From Palsa-461 sp040414865 (GTDB taxonomy: Bacteria > Actinomycetota > Acidimicrobiia > Acidimicrobiales > RAAP-2), in contig JBEDUR010000032.1 in assembly GCA_040414865.1 (NCBI GenBank), forward strand, positions 1-22,356: DNA of 22,356 nt, given 5' to 3'. Below, one piece after another: positions 15,793-22,356 of this stretch. The notes beneath the pieces are model-generated. The model worked only from the letters and a program-made list of their open reading frames with translations, searched no databases and had not been told where the DNA came from. Both the position numbers and the translations under genes were made by a program. Position 1 is the first letter of the stretch. The number at the start of each line of letters is the position of its first letter.

Positions 15793-17269
15793 GCACCGAC
15801 CGAAGGTTGCGATAGCGCTCGTCCACGTCGAGCCCGTAGCCGACGACAAAGGCAGAGGGGATCGAAAACCCGACGTACTTGAGCTCGAGCGGCACCCGCT
15901 GCTCCCCCTCCTTGACCAGGAGCGCGCATACCTCGAGAGTCTTGGGCTCCCGCGCCTGGAGGTACCGACGCAGGTAGTTGAGGGTGAGCCCGCTGTCGAT
16001 GATGTCCTCGACCACCAGCACGTGGCGTCCGGCCAGGTCGGCATCGAGGTCCTTCACGATCCGAACCACCCCGGAGGTCCGGGTGGCGCTGCCATAGGAC
16101 GAGACAGCCATGAAGTCGACGTCGACCGGCAGGTCGATGGCCCGAGCCAGGTCGCTCATGAAGATCATGGCCCCTTTCAGGACCCCGACCAGGAGGGGGG
16201 CCTCCTCGGCGTAGTCGGCGGTGATCGCGGCCCCCAGCTCCACCACCCGCTGAGTCAGCGCCTCGGCAGTGACCACCGGCTCGCCCACATCGGCAAGGCC
16301 CCAGCTCGGCACCGACGAAGCGACAGGCTCCGTCTTCACCGGCCGAACCTTATCGGGTGGCCCTGCGACGGCCAGACGCCCGGCCGACCGCCGAACCCGG
16401 CGACCCCCCTCTACCTCGGTCGCCAAGGACCGGCCGGCGGCGACATCGAGAACCCGGGCAACCGAGGCCGAGCCGGGCGGATGGTGCTCGGTTGCCTCGG
16501 GGACGAGCCACCGCCGCACCGCCCGGCGAGCCAGCGCCAGGGGAGCCGAGGTGAGCGCCCGGGCATCGGCCGGGTCGGGCACGGCCTCAGTGGTCAGCCC
16601 GTCGAGCAGCCCGGCGTCCTCCCGGAGCAGGTCGGCCTGACGAGCCAGGAGCGGAACCACGTCCCGGCCGGCCAAGGCCGAGCACAGCGGCAGGAGCTCG
16701 TGTCGGACTCGGTTCCGCAGATGCCTGGGATCCTCGTTCGAGGGGTCCCGCACTGGGAGCAGCCCGAGGATCTCGCAGAGTGCCTTGGTCTCCGCCCGGC
16801 GCAGCCCGAGGAGCGGGTGCCCGGGGCCGGGTGTCATCGCGGACAGGCCGTCCAGGGCTGCCCCCCGGAGCAGGTTGCACAGGACCGTCTCGGCCTGGTC
16901 GTCCATGGTGTGGCCGGTGGCCACCTGCGCGGGGAGAACCGATCGACGGGCCGCTCGGGCCCGCGCCTCCAGGTTGGGCCCGGGGTCGATCCGCACCCGC
17001 CGGCTCGAGAAGGCCGCGCCAAAGCGATCCGCGGCCAGCGCGACGACGTCGGCCTCGGCGGCCGATTCGGGCCGTAGGCCGTGGTCCACGTGGACGGCCG
17101 TGACCACGCACCCGGCCGCCGCCCCCAGAGCCAGAAGGGCGAGCGAGTCAGGGCCGCCCGACACGGCGCACACGAGCGGCTGGCCGGGCGGTGGGAAGTT
17201 GCACCGGCGCAGGAGCGCGCCGACGGCCTCGGGCCAAGCCGGCGGGGTCCCGGCCGGCCCGGCACTCAC
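15767..17269 (-). CDS. tilS-hpt: Bifunctional fusion: tRNA(Ile)-lysidine synthase / hypoxanthine phosphoribosyltransferase
   Basis: One 500-residue frame encodes two enzymes. Residues 1 to about 305 are TilS, which makes lysidine at C34 of the tRNA-Ile that reads AUA: PP-loop AVSGGPDSLAL at 35-45, HVDHGLR at 60-66, GHTMDDQAET at 119-128, and RNRVRHELLP near 185. After a linker at about 306-322, residues 323-500 are HPRT, which salvages hypoxanthine/guanine with PRPP: GVLKGAMIFMSDLA, the PRPP loop VVEDIIDSGLTL at 419-430, and DVDERYRNLRSV. There is no stop between them, and each part has the normal length of its family. A GTG at 16288 could allow separate HPRT translation. Start GTGA overlaps the metalloprotease stop. 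In mycobacteria the two genes are neighbours but separate, and ftsH lies between hpt and folE; ftsH is missing here. Confidence 0.93.
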   Translation of the reverse strand: MSAGPAGTPPAWPEAVGALLRRCNFPPPGQPLVCAVSGGPDSLALLALGAAAGCVVTAVHVDHGLRPESAAEADVVALAADRFGAAFSSRRVRIDPGPNLEARARAARRSVLPAQVATGHTMDDQAETVLCNLLRGAALDGLSAMTPGPGHPLLGLRRAETKALCEILGLLPVRDPSNEDPRHLRNRVRHELLPLCSALAGRDVVPLLARQADLLREDAGLLDGLTTEAVPDPADARALTSAPLALARRAVRRWLVPEATEHHPPGSASVARVLDVAAGRSLATEVEGGRRVRRSAGRLAVAGPPDKVRPVKTEPVASSVPSWGLADVGEPVVTAEALTQRVVELGAAITADYAEEAPLLVGVLKGAMIFMSDLARAIDLPVDVDFMAVSSYGSATRTSGVVRIVKDLDADLAGRHVLVVEDIIDSGLTLNYLRRYLQAREPKTLEVCALLVKEGEQRVPLELKYVGFSIPSAFVVGYGLDVDERYRNLRSVHVYRAGGG

Positions 17270-18390
17270 CCCGTCAGGGCCGGGGGTGAGGCCCGCCGGA
17301 CCCAGGCGGCCGGATCGCGGATCTCCTCAAGCGAGGGAAGCCATTCGGGCCCCTGCCACACCCGGTCGAAGAGGGATCGGCCACCGGCTTCCTCGACGGC
17401 CCGGACAAATCGCTCTCCCTCCGCGTACTGGCGAAACTTGGCTTCAAGGCCGAGGATCTGCTGGAGGAGGCGGGCCGGGCCCCGGGTCGACTCCCGGCGC
17501 TGTTTGAGCACCGAGCTGAACCTCGCCGCCCCGGGAACCGCCGCCGCGCCGGCCCGGTCCATGGTCACGTCGCCGTGGCCCTCGAGCAGGCTCATGAGGG
17601 CCTGGATCCGCTGCAGCGCGGCCAGCTGGTCGCCCGTCGCCACCAGGCCGATCACCCCCACCTCCCGCAGCGGGTTGGTGCCCGATCTGATCTCCTGGGC
17701 GGCCCGCCTCAGCCCGTCGACCAGTCGCTTCGGGTCTGAACCCAACGGCTCGAGCCCGGCTTCGACCAAGGACAGGAAGTAGGCGCGGAGCCACGGCACG
17801 CCCATGAACTGGGCCCGGTGGGTCAGCTCGTGAAGAGCGAGCCAAAGGCGGAACTCGGTCGGGTCGAACCCGTGCCGAGCCTCGAGGCCCGCGACGTTGG
17901 GGCCGACGAAGTACACGACGTCCTGGTTGCCCTGGTCCACGCCGTCGGTCAGAAGCAAGTCATACTGGCCGAGCACCCGGGTCGACATCCAGGCCAGGAC
18001 CAGGCCGAGCTGGGTTCCGCTGAGCGACCGAGACGCCCCCGACAGCTGGCGCGAGAGCCCGGGGGTGGCGTTGGCCAGCGGGGAAGGGGGCTTGTTGGCC
18101 GCCACTTTGGCCAGGGTGGGACCGAGCAGGCGCTGGAACGAGGCCACATTGGCGCTGACCCAGTCGGGGCGATCGATCACCCAGCCCCGCGCCGGGGTCT
18201 CCACCGCCAACCCGGTCGCCTCGGCCACCAAACCCTCGGCCTTGGTGGTCACATCGTCGAAATCCCGCTGCATGGCGGCCGGACGGTAGGCCGCCGGGGT
18301 CGACGTCCGACCCGATGTCCATCGGGCCACGCGGTCGGCCACGGCCCAATCGATGAGCGGCGGCTCCTCGGTGGGCTCCCCGGTCACCAT
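17266..18390 (-). CDS. Zincin-type metalloprotease, DUF2342 family (Rv3626c-type)
   Basis: This 374-residue protein belongs to the actinobacterial family described as zinc-dependent metalloprotease or putative F420-associated hydrolase. It has the zinc motif HELTH at about 187-191 within LWLALHELTHRAQFMGVPWL, preceded by DVVYFVGPNVAG and followed by ALMSLLEGHGDVTMD, which carries the downstream Glu/His likely to complete the site. No signal peptide is visible. The substrate is unknown. It begins at ATG 18390, 16 bases after the rsrA stop, and shares GTGA with tilS, the same neighbour as in M. tuberculosis (Rv3626c beside mesJ). Fold and zinc binding are well supported; a proteolytic role is by family name only. 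Confidence 0.85.
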   Translation of the reverse strand: MVTGEPTEEPPLIDWAVADRVARWTSGRTSTPAAYRPAAMQRDFDDVTTKAEGLVAEATGLAVETPARGWVIDRPDWVSANVASFQRLLGPTLAKVAANKPPSPLANATPGLSRQLSGASRSLSGTQLGLVLAWMSTRVLGQYDLLLTDGVDQGNQDVVYFVGPNVAGLEARHGFDPTEFRLWLALHELTHRAQFMGVPWLRAYFLSLVEAGLEPLGSDPKRLVDGLRRAAQEIRSGTNPLREVGVIGLVATGDQLAALQRIQALMSLLEGHGDVTMDRAGAAAVPGAARFSSVLKQRRESTRGPARLLQQILGLEAKFRQYAEGERFVRAVEEAGGRSLFDRVWQGPEWLPSLEEIRDPAAWVRRASPPALTG

Positions 18391-18406
18391 GGCCCCGGTT
18401 CGGTGC

Positions 18407-18679
18407 TCATGGCGAGCCTTCGCGTTCGGCCTCGATCGCCGCTGCGATCCGATCACGCAGCGCGTCGGGGACGTGGTCCTTGCACCGGTCGGCAATCACC
18501 TGGCGCAACTCGCTCTCGAACAGCGCGGCACCGGCGCACGGGCCGCAGTAGTCGAGGTGCTCGGTGATCTGGACCCGGCGCTGCTCGGTCAGCTCCCCGT
18601 CGAGGAAATGGTAGAGCTCGTCGATCGCCGAGCCGCAATCCACTTCTCCGCTCGCGCCCTCGGGAGCCTCCAAGGTCAT
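18407..18679 (-). CDS. rsrA: Redox-sensing zinc anti-sigma factor, RsrA/RshA type
   Basis: RsrA-type proteins hold a SigR-type sigma factor inactive under reducing conditions and release it when thiols are oxidised and zinc is lost. The 90-residue product has the ZAS zinc motif His41-x3-Cys45-x2-Cys48 (HLDYCGPC) plus Cys15 (VDCGSAIDELYHFLDGEL), the expected four ligands, and a further Cys66 in VIADRCKDHVPDALRDRI. It follows the sigma gene by 23 bases. In actinobacteria the signal is linked to the mycothiol pool. Pairing, length and Cys pattern all agree. Confidence 0.93.
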   Translation of the reverse strand: MTLEAPEGASGEVDCGSAIDELYHFLDGELTEQRRVQITEHLDYCGPCAGAALFESELRQVIADRCKDHVPDALRDRIAAAIEAEREGSP

Positions 18680-18702
18680 CTCTCGTCCCCGTTCATTGCC
18701 AC

Positions 18703-19269
18703 CTACCCGCCGGACCCAACCAAGCCCCGCGCCTCGGCAAATCCGTGCAACGCCTTCTGCAGGGCCCTTCTTCCCCGGTGGATCCGGCTCATGACCGTAC
18801 CGATGGGAACCTCGGTGATCTCGGCGATCTCCTTGTAGGAGAACCCCTCGACGTCAGCCAGGAGCACGGCCATGCGGAAGGCCTCGGGGAGCGACTCGAT
18901 GGCCGCCTTGACCTCATCATCGGTAAAGCTGGCCAGCGCCTCCTCCTCGGCGCTGCGGTTCAGCGTGCCGTCGGCTGCGGCGAGTCGATGGTAGAGGTAC
19001 AGGTCCTCCACGTCCTCGACGTCGGCCACCTCGGGGCGGCGGCGGGCCGCCCGGTACGAGTTGATGTAGGTGTTGGTCAGGATCCGGTAGAGCCAGGCTC
19101 GGAGGTTGGTTCCCTCGGTGAACCCGCCAAACCCCCGGTAGGCCCGAAGGTAGGTCTCCTGCACCAGGTCCTCGGCGTCCGCCGGGTTGCGGGTCATGCG
19201 AAGGGCCGCGCTGTAGAGCGCGGGCATGTGCTCCATCGCCAGCTCAGTGAAGTGGGCCTGATCGGCCAT
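18703..19269 (-). CDS. sigR: ECF sigma factor, SigR/SigH (SigE-like) family
   Basis: This alternative sigma factor is expected to drive the thiol-oxidative stress response. The 188-residue product has region 2 (YSAALRMTRNPADAEDLVQ, ETYLRAYRGF, NLRAWLYRILTNTYINSYR) and region 4 (AIESLPEAFRMAVLLADVEG, then FSYKEIAEITEVPIGTVMSR with a helix-turn-helix), joined by an acidic linker, as in Streptomyces SigR and mycobacterial SigH. The start chosen is ATG 19269; an upstream reading would cross the promoter region. A -10-like TATGGT lies 8 bases before the ATG, so the mRNA may be almost leaderless. No SigR-type GGAAT...GTT promoter was found upstream. It is the first gene of the long minus-strand array, divergent from pgeF. 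Confidence 0.94.
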   Translation of the reverse strand: MADQAHFTELAMEHMPALYSAALRMTRNPADAEDLVQETYLRAYRGFGGFTEGTNLRAWLYRILTNTYINSYRAARRRPEVADVEDVEDLYLYHRLAAADGTLNRSAEEEALASFTDDEVKAAIESLPEAFRMAVLLADVEGFSYKEIAEITEVPIGTVMSRIHRGRRALQKALHGFAEARGLVGSGG

Positions 19270-19277
19270 AGTCGATG

Positions 19278-19283
19278 ACCATA
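19278..19283 (-). promoter_or_regulatory. Possible -10 element for sigR, near-leaderless start
   Basis: The minus strand reads TATGGT, ending 8 bases before the sigR ATG, in the 57-base divergent region shared with pgeF. This would put transcription start at or within two bases of the ATG. There is no Shine-Dalgarno sequence before sigR. The -35 hexamer is not recognisable. Confidence 0.35.
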
Positions 19284-19326
19284 GCGACCGAGCCGCAGCG
19301 GGAGGTACCGGGGGTGGGCGGGGCGG

Positions 19327-20193
19327 ATGAGTAACCTGATCGGCCGGATGCCGCCCGACCTCACGCCGGTCCACGACGACCTCGATTCCTCACCGAGCAT
19401 CGCCACCAGCGACCGGATCGACGCCCTGGGTTGGGAGCTTCTCGCCAACGAGCCGGTTGACGCCCTGGTCACCAGTCGCCACGGCGGGGTCTCGGCCGGT
19501 CCCTTCGCCTCCCTCAACCTGGGGCTGCACGTGGGCGATGAGCCAGAGGCGGTGATCGAGAACCGGCAACGGGCCCTCGGGCTTCTCGGGGCCGGGCTCG
19601 ACGACCTGGTGGTCGCCGAGCAGGTCCACGGCTCCCGCACGGCGGTGGTCGGCCGGGCCGAGGCGGGCCGGGGAGCCCGTTCGGTCGCCGACGAGCTCGC
19701 CGATGTCGACGCGTTGGTGACCACCGAACCGGGCCTGGTGCTCTGCGTCCTGGTCGCTGACTGCGCTCCGGTCGTCCTCTGGGACCCGGTCGCCGGCGTC
19801 CTCGGCTGCGTCCATGCCGGCTGGCGTGGGGCCCTGGGCGGGGTGCTCGAGGCGGCCGTGACGGCCATGGAGTCCCAGGGCGCCCAGCCGGAGCACATGC
19901 TGGCCGGCATCGGTCCGACCATCGCCCAGGACCGCTACGAGGTCGGTCCCGGCGTCACTGCTGCGGTGGCAAACCACCTCGGCTCGGCCGAGCCCTGGTG
20001 TCGTCCGGGACGGTCCGGGCACTGGTGGTTCGACCTCGTCGGCGCGGTCCGATCGTCCCTCGAGCGGGCGGCGCTCGACCCGGACCGCATCGAGACCAGC
20101 GCCGCTGGAACCGGCCCGCCCGAGCCCTTCTTCAGCTTCCGGTCCGAGGGGACCTGCGGCCGGTGCGCCCTCCTCGCCCGTCTCCGGCCATGA
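19327..20193 (+). CDS. pgeF: Peptidoglycan editing factor PgeF (YfiH/DUF152, polyphenol-oxidase fold)
   Basis: The family was long listed as multicopper polyphenol oxidase; E. coli YfiH has been shown to keep L-Ser out of the peptidoglycan stem by removing wrong UDP-MurNAc-L-Ser. The 288-residue product carries the metal/catalytic residues: His101 in EQVHGSR, Cys146 in ADCAPVVLW, and His163 in VHAGWRGALGG, followed by GPTIAQDRYEVG and a C-terminal FFSFRSEGTCGRC. It has about 30 extra N-terminal residues compared with typical members, so an internal start such as the ATG at 19348 is possible. Its stop overlaps the murL ATG (ATGA). The neighbours are peptidoglycan precursor enzymes, which supports the editing role here. 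Confidence 0.92.
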   Translation: MSNLIGRMPPDLTPVHDDLDSSPSIATSDRIDALGWELLANEPVDALVTSRHGGVSAGPFASLNLGLHVGDEPEAVIENRQRALGLLGAGLDDLVVAEQVHGSRTAVVGRAEAGRGARSVADELADVDALVTTEPGLVLCVLVADCAPVVLWDPVAGVLGCVHAGWRGALGGVLEAAVTAMESQGAQPEHMLAGIGPTIAQDRYEVGPGVTAAVANHLGSAEPWCRPGRSGHWWFDLVGAVRSSLERAALDPDRIETSAAGTGPPEPFFSFRSEGTCGRCALLARLRP

Positions 20194-21503
20194 GCGAGGC
20201 GGTCTTCTCCTACCGCGGCCACGAGCTCGACCGATCGGGCGTGCTCACCTGCCGCTATGCCCTCGGGTCCCGCAACTTCGTGGAGCGGGCCGCGCTCGGG
20301 CCGGGCGAGTGGGACTCGGCTGCAGCCCGCGAGGCCGCCCGGTTGGTCTACCTGCTGGCGGGGATCTCCTACTTCAAGACCGCCGCGCCTCCGGTCGTCC
20401 AGCTCGACCTCGCCGTCCGGCCCGTCGAACGAACCCTGCTCGAGGCGTTCTACACGAAGGGGCTGGCGGAGTTCGCCTACCGCAACCGGCTCGACCTCAC
20501 CGGCCTTCGGGTCGAGGCCGAGGTGGTGGACCGGGCCGCGGCCGCCTTCAACTCGACCCCCGGCCGCCCACTGGTCCTCTTCGGCGGGGGGAAGGACTCG
20601 ATTGTCACGGTCGAAGAGGTGAAGCGCCGGCACCCCGACGTCTCGGTGTTCGTCGTCTCCCCCAACAGCGCGCCCTACGAGGCGATCGAGCGAGTCCTCC
20701 CGGTCACCGGGGTACCGGTGGTCCGGGCCACGCGCCATCTCGACCCCCAGCTGCTGGAGCCGCCAGGCGCCACCAGGTTCCTCCAAGGCCACATCCCGGT
20801 CACCGGCGTCCTCACCGCCCTCGGAGTGCTGGCGGCCGCCGGCGGCGGGCACGACGCGGTCGTGCTCTCCAACGAGTGGTCGGCGTCGGACCCGAACCTG
20901 ATCGTCGACGGTCAGGTGGTCAATCACCAATACTCCAAATCTCGCGAGTTCGAGACCGCCTTCCGCGACGCGGCCGCCGCCGCTCTCGGCCCGCGGCTGG
21001 CCGTGTTCTCCCTGCTGCGTCCGTACACCGAGCTGTGGGTAGCCGAGCGGTTCGCCCGGCTCTCTCGCTACCGCCGGGCGTTCCGCAGCTGCAACCGCTC
21101 GTTCCCGATCGACCCGGCCCAGCGGCTCGAGCGCTGGTGCGGCACGTGCGACAAATGCTGCTTCGTCGACCTGGTGCTGTCCCCGTTCCTGGAACGATCC
21201 GAGCTCGAGGCGATCTTCGACGGCCGCGAGCCGCTGTCGCGCCCCGAGCTCCGGCGCCACTTCGAGGTCTTCGTCGGCCTGTCGCCCGACCCCAAGCCCT
21301 TCGAGTGCGTGGGCGAGGTCGGCGAGTCGCGGGCCGCCGCCGTCCTGGCCGCCCGCCGCCCCGACCGTGCCGAAAGCCCGCTCCTGCAGGACCTGGCCCG
21401 CCGGCTCCCCCCGCTCTCGGACGACGAACTCGCCGCTCTGCTCGCCCCCCACGTTCCCCACGACGTCCCCGATGCCTACGCGCCCGAGGATCTGTTGGTC
21501 TGA
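20190..21503 (+). CDS. murL: UDP-N-acetylmuramoyl-L-alanyl-L-glutamate epimerase (MurL-like)
   Basis: MurL, first described in Xanthomonas oryzae, epimerises the terminal L-Glu of UDP-MurNAc-L-Ala-L-Glu to D-Glu in an ATP-dependent reaction, replacing glutamate racemase. The 437-residue product is not a standard racemase. It has a YLLAGISYFKTAAPP segment, a PP-loop-like ATP site LVLFGGGKDSIVTVEE (GGGKDS at 132-137), LSNEWSASDPN, and a cysteine cluster: Cys301 then Cys317-x2-Cys320-x2-Cys323-Cys324 in ERWCGTCDKCCF. I identify it from these features and from the overlap with a MurD-family gene, the arrangement seen for murD2-murL. The ATG overlaps the pgeF stop by 4 bases. If the call is wrong, it is a PP-loop ATPase of unknown role in cell-wall synthesis. 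Confidence 0.8.
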   Translation: MSEAVFSYRGHELDRSGVLTCRYALGSRNFVERAALGPGEWDSAAAREAARLVYLLAGISYFKTAAPPVVQLDLAVRPVERTLLEAFYTKGLAEFAYRNRLDLTGLRVEAEVVDRAAAAFNSTPGRPLVLFGGGKDSIVTVEEVKRRHPDVSVFVVSPNSAPYEAIERVLPVTGVPVVRATRHLDPQLLEPPGATRFLQGHIPVTGVLTALGVLAAAGGGHDAVVLSNEWSASDPNLIVDGQVVNHQYSKSREFETAFRDAAAAALGPRLAVFSLLRPYTELWVAERFARLSRYRRAFRSCNRSFPIDPAQRLERWCGTCDKCCFVDLVLSPFLERSELEAIFDGREPLSRPELRRHFEVFVGLSPDPKPFECVGEVGESRAAAVLAARRPDRAESPLLQDLARRLPPLSDDELAALLAPHVPHDVPDAYAPEDLLV

Positions 21504-22356
21504 CCTCGCCGGGGCCACCGTGGGGGTGTGGGGCCTCGGCGTCGAAGGTCGGGCGAGCCTGCGCAAGCTGCGCTCGATCGGCGCCCGGCCGGTGGTCGCT
21601 GACGATCATCCGGCTGTCGACGAGGCCGACGGGGTCCCGGTGCGCTCCAGCGCGGCCGGCGGGTGGGAAGCGCTGGCCCGCTGCGAGGTCGTGGTCAAGT
21701 CCCCCGGCATCAGCCGTTATCGCCCCGACGTCGAGGCCCTGGTCGATCGAGGGGTGGCCGTGGTCGGCGGGCTCGGGCTGTGGCTGGAGGAGACCGACCG
21801 AAGTCGGGTCGTGTGCATCACGGGCACCAAGGGGAAGAGCACGACGACTGCCATCGTCGCCCACCTCCTCGACCGGCTGGGCCGACGTTGTGCGGCCGCC
21901 GGAAACATCGGCGTCGTGCCCTACGACCCCGAGGTCTCGGTCGACGCGGAGTTCACCGCGCTCGAGGTCTCGAGCTTCCAGGCCACCGACCTCGGCTGCG
22001 CCCCGCCGGTGGTGGCGGTGACCTCGCTCCATCCGGACCACCTCGATTGGCACGGCAGCGCGCAGCGTTACTACGCCGACAAGCTCTCGATCTGCACGCT
22101 GCCCGGGGCCCGACTGACCATCGCCAACGGTGACAGCGCCGAGCTCCGGGTCGAGGCCGCTCAGCTCGGGCCAAATGTCCGGTGGGTGACCGACCACCCG
22201 GCCCCCTGGACCGACCTGCTGGGCCTCCACGGGGCCCACAACCGGCGCAACGCCCTCATCGCCCAGCAGACGATGCTCGCCCTGGGGGTCGAGGCAGCGG
22301 ACGACGAGGACGCCCTGGCCGAGGCGGCCCAGGGCTTCCAACCCCTGGAGAGCCGG
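21472..22356 (+). CDS. murD2: MurD-family UDP-N-acetylmuramoyl-L-alanine--glutamate ligase, probably MurD2 (L-Glu adding), 5' part
   Basis: Mur ligases add stem-peptide residues to UDP-MurNAc using ATP. The 295 codons present run off the right edge. They show the N-terminal UDP-binding domain (VGVWGLGVEGRASLRKL, then VVVKSPGISRY), the ATP P-loop CITGTKGKSTTTAIVAHLL, LEVSSFQATDL, TSLHPDHLDWHGS, and LGLHGAHNRRNALIA. The order and motifs are those of MurD. The P-loop has Lys where ordinary MurD has Asn (GTNGKS). Because it overlaps a murL-like gene by 32 bases, I infer the L-Glu-adding MurD2 rather than ordinary D-Glu-adding MurD; sequence alone does not settle this. The ATG at 21472 has no clear ribosome site and probably depends on coupling to murL. 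The C-terminal domain is missing from the window. Confidence 0.85.
   Translation, partial: MPTRPRICWSDLAGATVGVWGLGVEGRASLRKLRSIGARPVVADDHPAVDEADGVPVRSSAAGGWEALARCEVVVKSPGISRYRPDVEALVDRGVAVVGGLGLWLEETDRSRVVCITGTKGKSTTTAIVAHLLDRLGRRCAAAGNIGVVPYDPEVSVDAEFTALEVSSFQATDLGCAPPVVAVTSLHPDHLDWHGSAQRYYADKLSICTLPGARLTIANGDSAELRVEAAQLGPNVRWVTDHPAPWTDLLGLHGAHNRRNALIAQQTMLALGVEAADDEDALAEAAQGFQPLESR

Noticed and set aside
13758..19269. Mobile or defence island in the array
   Set aside because: All genes are housekeeping families in an order largely shared with mycobacteria; no integrase, transposase, direct repeats or base-composition break were seen.
19270..19326. SigR-type autoregulatory promoter (GGAAT...GTT) before sigR
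   Set aside because: No GGAAT/GGGAAT at the right spacing on the minus strand; also absent before clpC, a known SigR target in Streptomyces.

Overview
The window is very GC-rich, gene-dense chromosomal DNA from an actinobacterium. It has heavy GTG start usage, a CarD/IspD pair, a mycothiol-type SigR/RsrA pair, and a gene order matching the Mycobacterium tuberculosis Rv3582c-Rv3626c region (ispD, carD, clpC1, lysS, coaX, panD, panC, Rv3603c, folK, folB, folP, folE, hpt, tilS, Rv3626c). Differences from mycobacteria (nadB-nadC inserted, no ftsH, a TilS-Hpt fusion, a MurL gene) suggest a deep-branching group such as Acidimicrobiia. That placement is an inference. No mobile element, CRISPR array, tRNA or rRNA was seen, and no gene-free stretch exceeds about 110 bases.

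Layout. (1) 1-886, minus: ispD (cut by the left edge) behind carD. (2) 995-2223: a divergent pair, a VOC/glyoxalase-fold protein (minus) and a short-chain dehydrogenase (plus), sharing a control region with a perfect 16-bp palindrome. (3) 2238-4742, minus: clpC, with a long imperfect inverted repeat in its leader. (4) 4922-5896, plus: a long-chain polyprenyl diphosphate synthase whose 3' end overlaps lysS. (5) 5885-19269, minus: one near-continuous array of 16 genes, read right to left: sigR, rsrA, zincin-type metalloprotease, tilS-hpt fusion, folE, folP, a degenerate dual-specificity-phosphatase-like protein, folB, folK, a Rossmann/DUF2520 protein, panC, panD, nadB, nadC, coaX, lysS. Most junctions overlap by 1-8 bases, five of them as GTGA, which points to translational coupling. 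(6) 19327-22356, plus: pgeF, murL and a murD-family ligase (cut by the right edge), with overlapping ends.

How the genes work together. The long array combines redox-stress transcription control (SigR/RsrA) with folate (folE-folP-folB-folK), pantothenate/CoA (panC-panD-coaX) and NAD (nadB-nadC) synthesis, plus tRNA modification and charging (TilS, LysS) and purine salvage (Hpt). The plus-strand trio at the right handles the peptidoglycan stem peptide: PgeF guards residue 1 (L-Ala), while MurL and the MurD-like ligase are predicted to install D-Glu by adding L-Glu and then epimerising it, instead of using a glutamate racemase.

Most notable: the predicted MurD2/MurL route next to PgeF; a phosphatase-fold protein with His in place of the catalytic Cys inside the folate genes; the TilS-Hpt fusion; and two palindromic control-site candidates upstream of the SDR/VOC pair and clpC.
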